Positions 6,481 through 10,117 of a stretch of DNA of 10,117 nucleotides are shown here, piece after piece. This DNA is from Salinarimonas sp051117315 (GTDB taxonomy: Bacteria > Pseudomonadota > Alphaproteobacteria > Rhizobiales > Beijerinckiaceae). The notes below the pieces were generated by a model that was given only the letters and a program-made list of their open reading frames with translations, was not told the DNA's origin and searched no databases. Each line of letters starts with the position of its first letter. Position 1 is the first letter of the stretch. The translations under genes were made by a program, and so were the position numbers. The stretch covers positions 1 through 10,117 of the forward strand of contig JBNPEA010000067.1 in the NCBI GenBank assembly GCA_051117315.1, given 5' to 3'.

Positions 6481-7583
6481 GCGATCGCAACGCTTGGAGC
6501 AATTTCTGGCTCGGCCTCGGCGGTGCGGTCGCCGCCGTGGTCGGTGTCGGGATCATCTCCACCTTCGAATGGCCGGACACGGAATCGGTTCAGGTCGGTT
6601 ACCGCGGCAACGGGATGCTGCAGGTCTACAACCAGGTGGCGCTCGCCAACCAGGTCGCGCAGACCGAGTTCCCGGAGCCCGAGCCGGTGGACGAGCCCTT
6701 CGGCATCACGGCCGGGGAGATCTACGACAATGTGCAGGTGCTCGGCCATCTGGACGTCGCCGACTTCAACCGCCTGATGCTCTCGCTCACGACCTGGGTC
6801 GCGCCCGAGGATCAGGGGTGCCTGTACTGCCACGCGGAAGGCGAGGAGCTGTCCTCGGACAGCCTCTACACCAAGCGGGTGGCGCGGCGCATGATCCAGA
6901 TGACCATGACCATCAACCAGGAGTGGGACACCCACGTCGCCCCGACCGGCGTGACCTGCTACACCTGCCATCGCGGCCAGCCGGTGCCGGCCGAGATCTG
7001 GTTCGACGATCCGGGCCAGTGGCGGGGGACCGGGCTCGTCGGCAACCCGGCCGGGCAGAACATGCCGGCGCCGGCGGCTGGCCTCGCGTCGCTGCCGCTC
7101 GACCCGTTCGCGCCCTACCTGGAGGCCGAGCCGGCCGAGATCCGCGTCATCGGGAACACGGCGCTTCCGACGGGCAATCGCACGTCGATCAAGCAGACCG
7201 AGTGGACCTATTCGCTCATGATGCACATGTCGACGTCGCTCGGGGTCAACTGCACCTTCTGCCACAACAGCCGTGCCTTCGCGGACTGGGAGCAGAGCCC
7301 GCCGCAGCGCACCAACGCCTGGTACGGCCTGCGGATGGTCTCGTCCCTCAACGAGAACTACCTCGAGCCGCTGCAGCCGGAGTACCCGGCCCACCGGCTC
7401 GGGCCGCTCGGCGACGCGCCGAAGGTCAACTGCGCGACCTGTCACCAGGGTGCCTACAAGCCCCTGTACGGCTACTCCATGCTCGAGGACTATCCCTCGC
7501 TCGCGGCCTACGGGCCTCCCGAGCTGCAGGATCCGCCGATGCCCATGGAGGTCTCGGACGAGGCACCTGCGACCAGCCAATGA
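6477..7583 (+). CDS. pufC: Reaction centre tetraheme cytochrome c subunit
   Basis: This 368-residue periplasmic electron donor docks on PufLM and re-reduces the photo-oxidised special pair. Four haem-binding motifs are seen: CLYCH at 115-119, CYTCH at 161-165, CTFCH at 259-263 and CATCH at 319-323. Axial ligands that line up with the Blastochloris viridis protein are M101, M139 and M248 for haems 1-3. H153 (DTHV) fits haem 4, giving the usual three His/Met haems and one bis-His haem. The N-terminus has one hydrophobic helix (about residues 9-29, WSNFWLGLGGAVAAVVGVGI). All cysteines lie in the haem motifs, so no lipobox is available and the helix probably remains as an uncleaved anchor. The ATG overlaps the pufM stop by 4 nt, implying coupled translation. 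Length agrees with the family (about 330-370). Confidence 0.97.
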   Translation: MSDRNAWSNFWLGLGGAVAAVVGVGIISTFEWPDTESVQVGYRGNGMLQVYNQVALANQVAQTEFPEPEPVDEPFGITAGEIYDNVQVLGHLDVADFNRLMLSLTTWVAPEDQGCLYCHAEGEELSSDSLYTKRVARRMIQMTMTINQEWDTHVAPTGVTCYTCHRGQPVPAEIWFDDPGQWRGTGLVGNPAGQNMPAPAAGLASLPLDPFAPYLEAEPAEIRVIGNTALPTGNRTSIKQTEWTYSLMMHMSTSLGVNCTFCHNSRAFADWEQSPPQRTNAWYGLRMVSSLNENYLEPLQPEYPAHRLGPLGDAPKVNCATCHQGAYKPLYGYSMLEDYPSLAAYGPPELQDPPMPMEVSDEAPATSQ

Positions 7584-7616
7584 TCGAGAGCGCATGAGAA
7601 GAAGGGGGACCGCGGC

Positions 7617-8426
7617 ATGATCATGACCATCGTCGACAGCGGCGGGAAGCTGCCGAAGGGTGCCGCGGCCGCGGTCTTCGCGATGCTGGCCTACGTGGCG
7701 GCGGCCAGCATCGTCGCCGGGCTCGGCGACCTCGGGGCGGGGCTCCTCGTCCTGGTGATGGGCGGCGTCACCGTCGGCATCGTCGACTACGTGATGTGGC
7801 GCGACGTGGCGCGCGAGACCGGCGGCGGCGGGGAGGCCGTGCCGTCCCGGCTCGGCTCCTACGTCCTCGCCGGGCCGGAGGGCCACCGCTCGCCCGAGAT
7901 GCCCGCCGTGATCACGGCGTTCGATCCCGTGCGGAGAGAGGACGAGCCGGCCCCGCCCGCCGGCGTCGTCGCCTCGGCGCCGCCCTCCGCTCCAGCGGAT
8001 TACTTGCCCGCGGATCCCTCGCCCGCGGCTCCCGTGCCCGCGAATCCCGTGCCCGCGAATCCCGCCGTCGCGGAGCCGGCACCGCTCACGCCGGCGCCGG
8101 CTCCCGAAATCGTGGTCGCGCCCGAGACCGCGCCCGCGCCGGCGACCGCGACCGCCGAGGCGCAGGCGGACACCGTCGGCACCCGCCCCGCGACGCTCGA
8201 CGGGCCGCGCGGCGCGCCCGACGATCTCAAGCGCATCAACGGAATCGGCCCGGCCAACGAGAGGAAGCTGAACGCGCTCGGCATCTACCATTTCGACCAG
8301 ATCGCCGAGTGGGACGAGGCGCAGGTGCGCTGGGTCGGCACCTATCTCGCCTTCCCGGGACGCATCGAGCGCGAGGGCTGGGTCGCGCAGGCCCGAGCGT
8401 TCGCGTCGGTGAAGGCCACGGCCTGA
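7617..8426 (+). CDS. Membrane protein with C-terminal helix-hairpin-helix domain
   Basis: I do not recognise this 269-residue protein as a named puf gene. Residues 15-37 and 39-61 are two closely spaced hydrophobic helices with a short turn (GLGDLG), forming a membrane hairpin. Residues 110-185 are a Pro/Ala-rich, probably disordered linker containing PADPS, PAAPV, PANPV and PANPA repeats. Residues 202-263 (DDLKRINGIGPANERKLNALGIYHF...AFPGRIEREGWVAQA) form a helix-hairpin-helix domain of the kind found at the C-terminus of alphaproteobacterial NuoE and some other fusions. There it probably serves protein or nucleic-acid contact; no catalytic residues are evident. AAGGGGG (7602-7608) precedes the ATG at 7617 by 8 nt; a second ATG at 7623 is less well placed. 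It starts 33 nt after pufC with no terminator between, so it is probably in the puf operon. A role in reaction centre-LH1 or electron-transport assembly is only a guess. Confidence 0.87.
   Translation: MIMTIVDSGGKLPKGAAAAVFAMLAYVAAASIVAGLGDLGAGLLVLVMGGVTVGIVDYVMWRDVARETGGGGEAVPSRLGSYVLAGPEGHRSPEMPAVITAFDPVRREDEPAPPAGVVASAPPSAPADYLPADPSPAAPVPANPVPANPAVAEPAPLTPAPAPEIVVAPETAPAPATATAEAQADTVGTRPATLDGPRGAPDDLKRINGIGPANERKLNALGIYHFDQIAEWDEAQVRWVGTYLAFPGRIEREGWVAQARAFASVKATA
8006..8065 (+). repeat. Four tandem 15-bp repeats coding for PAxPx
   Basis: Four back-to-back 15-nt units start at 8006, 8021, 8036 and 8051. Each begins GCCCGCG; the third and fourth differ only at the last base. They encode PADPS, PAAPV, PANPV and PANPA in the linker of the helix-hairpin-helix membrane protein. 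The near identity of units 3 and 4 suggests recent slippage, so linker length may vary among strains. Confidence 0.9.
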
Positions 8427-8513
8427 GCCGGCCGCCTCCCGGCGGGACGCCTTCCGCCGGCTCGCACCGTCGGAGCATCGGCACGACGACGACCTGAGCA
8501 AGACGGCATGGAC

Positions 8514-8555
8514 ACACGAGAACGCCGCCGGCATTCGCCGGCGGCGTTCTCGTGT
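8514..8555 (+). terminator. Perfect 19-bp stem-loop, probable puf operon terminator
   Basis: Left arm 8514-8532 (ACACGAGAACGCCGCCGGC) and right arm 8537-8555 are exact reverse complements around the loop ATTC. No T run follows on the + strand and no A run precedes it, so it lacks the classical intrinsic terminator tail, as is common in very GC-rich genomes. It is about 90 nt after the last gene of the operon and about 170 nt ahead of the next gene. It could stop transcription or protect the 3' end of the message. Confidence 0.65.
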
Positions 8556-8643
8556 CGGGCACGCGCGCGCCGCGCCGGTGCTCCTGCCAGTGCTTCCGTC
8601 CCGTGGCGCGCCGGCCACAGCGCGCCGCGGCATCGCGGCAGGG

Positions 8644-8658
8644 TTAACCCATCCTCAA
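8644..8658 (+). promoter_or_regulatory. Possible CtrA binding site upstream of the hydrolase
   Basis: TTAACCCATCCTCAA reads TTAA-N7-TCAA, one base off the alphaproteobacterial CtrA consensus TTAA-N7-TTAA. It overlaps a perfect GGGTTAACCC palindrome at 8641-8650. It is a rare A/T-bearing patch in a very GC-rich region, 66 nt or more before the hydrolase start. CtrA controls many cell-cycle and envelope genes, so a cell wall hydrolase is a sensible target, but the match is imperfect and made by eye. Confidence 0.35.
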
Positions 8659-8723
8659 CCCGATCGCGCGACTCTCACGCATGCCGACGAGGCGGCTCGC
8701 CGGCCATTCGTGGAGTTCTCGTC

Positions 8724-9923
8724 GTGCGCTTGCGCCGCCGTCCCCGGAAGATCGAACGGATGCGCTGGATCTGCGCCACCGTCTCCCCCTGGGCGCTCGG
8801 CGCCGGCATGCTCGTGTCCTTCACCGCGACGGCTGGCGTGAACATCGAGACCGGGCGCTCCATCGAGACGCAGCGCCCCGCCGAGCGCCTGACGGCGCAG
8901 GGCCACCTCGTCGCGCCGGTCGCGCCGGACCTCATGGGACGCCTGTCGCTGGCGGTCGAGACGAGCGCGATCCGCTTCGTCGAAGGCGGGCTCGCCCCGG
9001 CCGGGCCGGCCGCGCCCCGCGGCGCCTTCAAGCCGCTCGCCGAGGGCGAGACGCCCGCGCGGGTCAACCGCGCCGGCAAGGGCGATCCGGCAGGCCCGGT
9101 CCCGGTGTCCCTCGGCCGCCTCGGCCGCACGCTCGCGCCCGCGACCGTCTCGCTCCTCACGGCCGACCCGGACCGGCTCCCGGCGGAGCCCCTCGCGCAC
9201 GGGGAGGCCATGCCGATCCTCGTCGTCACGGCGGGCGTGTTCGAGCGCCACGAGGAGACCGCCACCGAGATCGCCACCGCCGCGCTCTCCCCCGCCGCCG
9301 CCGCGCAGGGCTCCACCGGCCGCGGCCTCGCCCGCGGCCTCGCCGAGGCGCGCGAAGGCGCGACGCCCGGCGTCGCCCGCGCGGCCTCGCTCGCCTCCTC
9401 GACGCCGACGGCGCGGACCTGGTCTCCCGTCGAGGTCGCCGCCGCCCCGGTCTCCCTGCCGCCCGCCGTGATGGCCGGCGCGCCGCGCTTCCTCGACCTC
9501 GTCGACCCGGCGAAGCTCGCTCGCGAGCGCCGCTGCCTAGAGCAGGCCGTATATTTCGAGGCGCGCTCGGAGCCGGAGGAGGGGCAGGCCGCCGTGGCAC
9601 AGGTCGTGCTCAACCGGGTGAAGTCCAGCCTCTACCCGGACACGATCTGCGGCGTCGTCTTCCAGAACAGCCACCGCCACCTGGCCTGCCAGTTCACCTT
9701 CACCTGCGAGGGCAAGAGCCTGCGCATCACCGAGCCGGGCCCCTGGGAGCGCGCCCGCCGGATCGCGGCGGCGGTGCTCGAGGGCGAGACCTATCTCGCA
9801 GCGGTCGGCAACGCGACCCACTACCACGCGGACTACGTCCGCCCCCGCTGGGCGAGCCGCCTGCGCCACGCCGACACGATCGGCCGGCACATCTTCTATC
9901 AGCTGCGGCCGGGGCAGCGGTGA
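8724..9923 (+). CDS. SleB-type cell wall hydrolase
   Basis: The protein (399 residues from this start) ends in a Hydrolase_2/SleB domain at about residues 271-394. Key segments are CLEQAVYFEARSE with E279, the probable catalytic Glu, followed by GQAAVAQVVLNRV, ICGVVFQNS, CQFTFTCEG and ATHYHADYVRPRW. Family members cleave peptidoglycan glycan strands, as lytic transglycosylases or amidase-like enzymes, in the periplasm or wall. The N-terminus has a basic stretch (RLRRRPRKIERMR) and one hydrophobic segment (about residues 14-38), a signal peptide or anchor. Residues 40-260 are a low-complexity Ala/Pro/Arg-rich region. Four domain cysteines (271, 309, 322, 328) could form disulphides. The GTG at 8724 has GGAG (8712-8715) 8 nt upstream. 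An ATG at 8760 with GGAAG (8746-8750) is a real alternative, giving 387 residues. It probably has its own promoter and is not part of the photosynthesis operon. Confidence 0.88.
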   Translation: MRLRRRPRKIERMRWICATVSPWALGAGMLVSFTATAGVNIETGRSIETQRPAERLTAQGHLVAPVAPDLMGRLSLAVETSAIRFVEGGLAPAGPAAPRGAFKPLAEGETPARVNRAGKGDPAGPVPVSLGRLGRTLAPATVSLLTADPDRLPAEPLAHGEAMPILVVTAGVFERHEETATEIATAALSPAAAAQGSTGRGLARGLAEAREGATPGVARAASLASSTPTARTWSPVEVAAAPVSLPPAVMAGAPRFLDLVDPAKLARERRCLEQAVYFEARSEPEEGQAAVAQVVLNRVKSSLYPDTICGVVFQNSHRHLACQFTFTCEGKSLRITEPGPWERARRIAAAVLEGETYLAAVGNATHYHADYVRPRWASRLRHADTIGRHIFYQLRPGQR

Positions 9924-9990
9924 GCGTGCGAGGTCCGTCGGCTCAAAGCCGCGCTTGACCCCGCCGCACGCCCGCGCACAATTCGCGCCC

Positions 9991-10054
9991 TGTCAGCGGC
10001 CGCGTAATCCTCCCCACTTCGGGGCTTTCAATTTTCCCCACTTTCCGCGCTGAC
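9991..10054. mobile_element. Candidate IS21-type element end or relict
   Basis: The stretch opens with TGTCAGCGG and closes with CCGCGCTGAC, so GTCAGCG at 9992-9998 and CGCTGAC at 10048-10054 are inverted copies. Inside are two 14-nt direct repeats, AATCCTCCCCACTT at 10006-10019 and AATTTTCCCCACTT at 10030-10043, spaced 24 nt apart and differing at two positions. TG-starting ends carrying several internal transposase-binding repeats are typical of the IS21 family. The A/T-rich CCCCACTT repeats stand out from the GC-rich surroundings. No transposase is in the window and no clear target duplication flanks it. It could be the left end of an element continuing rightward, or a small remnant. A weak CCCC-ACTTC-GGGG hairpin followed by CTTTCAATTTT (10012-10035) could alternatively be an intrinsic terminator for the hydrolase gene. 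Confidence 0.4.
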
Positions 10055-10091
10055 GCGCCGCCCGCCGGGGCATGCCCCGGCGGGCGGCGCG
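10054..10091. repeat. Perfect 38-bp palindrome
   Basis: The two halves are exact reverse complements around a central CATG. In RNA this gives a 17-bp stem of only G-C pairs with a CATG loop. No T run follows in either direction. It could be a bidirectional terminator between the hydrolase and a gene beyond the window, a genome-wide repeat of REP/GC-hairpin type, or part of the neighbouring element-like sequence, since its first base is the last of that inverted repeat. Confidence 0.85.
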
Positions 10092-10117
10092 ACGGCGATT
10101 TCGCCGATGCTGCTCCC

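Larger units (their letters stand above)
8427..8723. other. Non-coding boundary between puf operon and hydrolase gene
   Basis: This stretch of about 297 nt has no gene I can support. Just past the preceding stop there are competing inverted repeats: GAGCCGGC/GCCGGCTC at 8425-8432 and 8456-8463, or CCGGCGG/CCGCCGG at 8439-8445 and 8454-8460. They may form a first, T-run-less terminator. A perfect 19-bp stem-loop lies at 8514-8555 and a CtrA-like motif at 8644-8658. A small inverted repeat GGCGCG/CGCGCC is at 8605-8610 and 8621-8626. The hydrolase frame stays open back to 8508, but this part reads as Arg/Ser/Ala-rich sequence, includes the stem-loop and is unlikely to be translated. Confidence 0.6.
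9924..10117. other. Non-coding right edge
   Basis: No gene is supported in these 194 nt. A small CGGCT-CAA-AGCCG hairpin (9939-9951) lies 15 nt past the hydrolase stop and may help end its transcript, though it has no T run. The rest contains a candidate insertion-sequence end (9991-10054), a large palindrome (10054-10091) and a CGGCGA-TT-TCGCCG hairpin (10093-10106). Confidence 0.6.

Noticed and set aside
7584..7616. A terminator or pufX between pufC and the next gene
   Set aside because: The 33-nt gap has no inverted repeat and no room for a gene.
6435..8633. Very long open frame on the minus strand (732 codons) opposite pufC and the next gene
   Set aside because: It is an Arg/Gly/Asp-rich shadow caused by the strong G/C third-position bias of the + strand genes; it has no recognisable domain and lies opposite certain genes.
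8508..8723. N-terminal extension of the hydrolase from the ATG at 8508
   Set aside because: The extension contains the 19-bp hairpin, reads as random Arg/Ser/Ala sequence and would bury the signal segment 80 or more residues in.

Overview
The window is very GC-rich and every gene I can support is on the + strand. It is the end of a bacteriochlorophyll a synthesis operon running into a complete photosynthetic reaction-centre (puf) operon. This points to an anoxygenic phototroph of the purple-bacterial, most likely alphaproteobacterial, type. The bchXYZ-pufQ-pufBALM-C order fits this, as do LH1 polypeptides resembling those I remember from Rhodospirillum rubrum. A NuoE-tail-type helix-hairpin-helix domain and a SleB-type cell wall hydrolase of the kind common in Rhizobiales/Hyphomicrobiales point the same way. 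I cannot name the genus from sequence alone.

Layout: (1) 1-567, the 3' end of bchX; 580-2181 bchY; 2181-3632 bchZ. Together they encode chlorophyllide a reductase. (2) 3629-3895, a pufQ-like gene overlapping bchZ by 4 nt, so the bch and puf genes look like one superoperon. (3) 3896-4094, a 199-nt spacer with several stem-loops. (4) pufB and pufA (LH1 beta and alpha), followed by three stacked stem-loops in the 142-nt pufA-pufL spacer. (5) pufL, pufM and pufC (reaction-centre L, M and tetraheme cytochrome). (6) 7617-8426, an unnamed gene 33 nt after pufC for a two-helix membrane protein with a Pro/Ala linker and a C-terminal helix-hairpin-helix domain. (7) 8427-8723, a non-coding boundary with a perfect 19-bp stem-loop and a CtrA-like motif. 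(8) about 8724-9923, a SleB/Hydrolase_2 cell wall hydrolase. (9) 9924-10117, non-coding DNA with a candidate IS21-type element end and a perfect 38-bp palindrome.

How the genes work together: BchXYZ makes the bacteriochlorin ring of BChl a. PufQ is thought to couple pigment supply to assembly of pigment-proteins. PufBA form the LH1 ring around the PufLM reaction centre. PufC re-reduces the photo-oxidised special pair from the periplasmic side. The spacer hairpins lie where segmental mRNA stability is known to set the LH1:RC ratio in Rhodobacter. The sequence also shows a Blastochloris-type residue arrangement for proton delivery to QB (Asn at L213, Asp at M44).

Nothing here is clearly a wholly undescribed system. 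The best candidates for novelty are the helix-hairpin-helix membrane protein in the operon position after pufC, the dense hairpin architecture of the puf mRNA, and the element-like sequence at the right edge.
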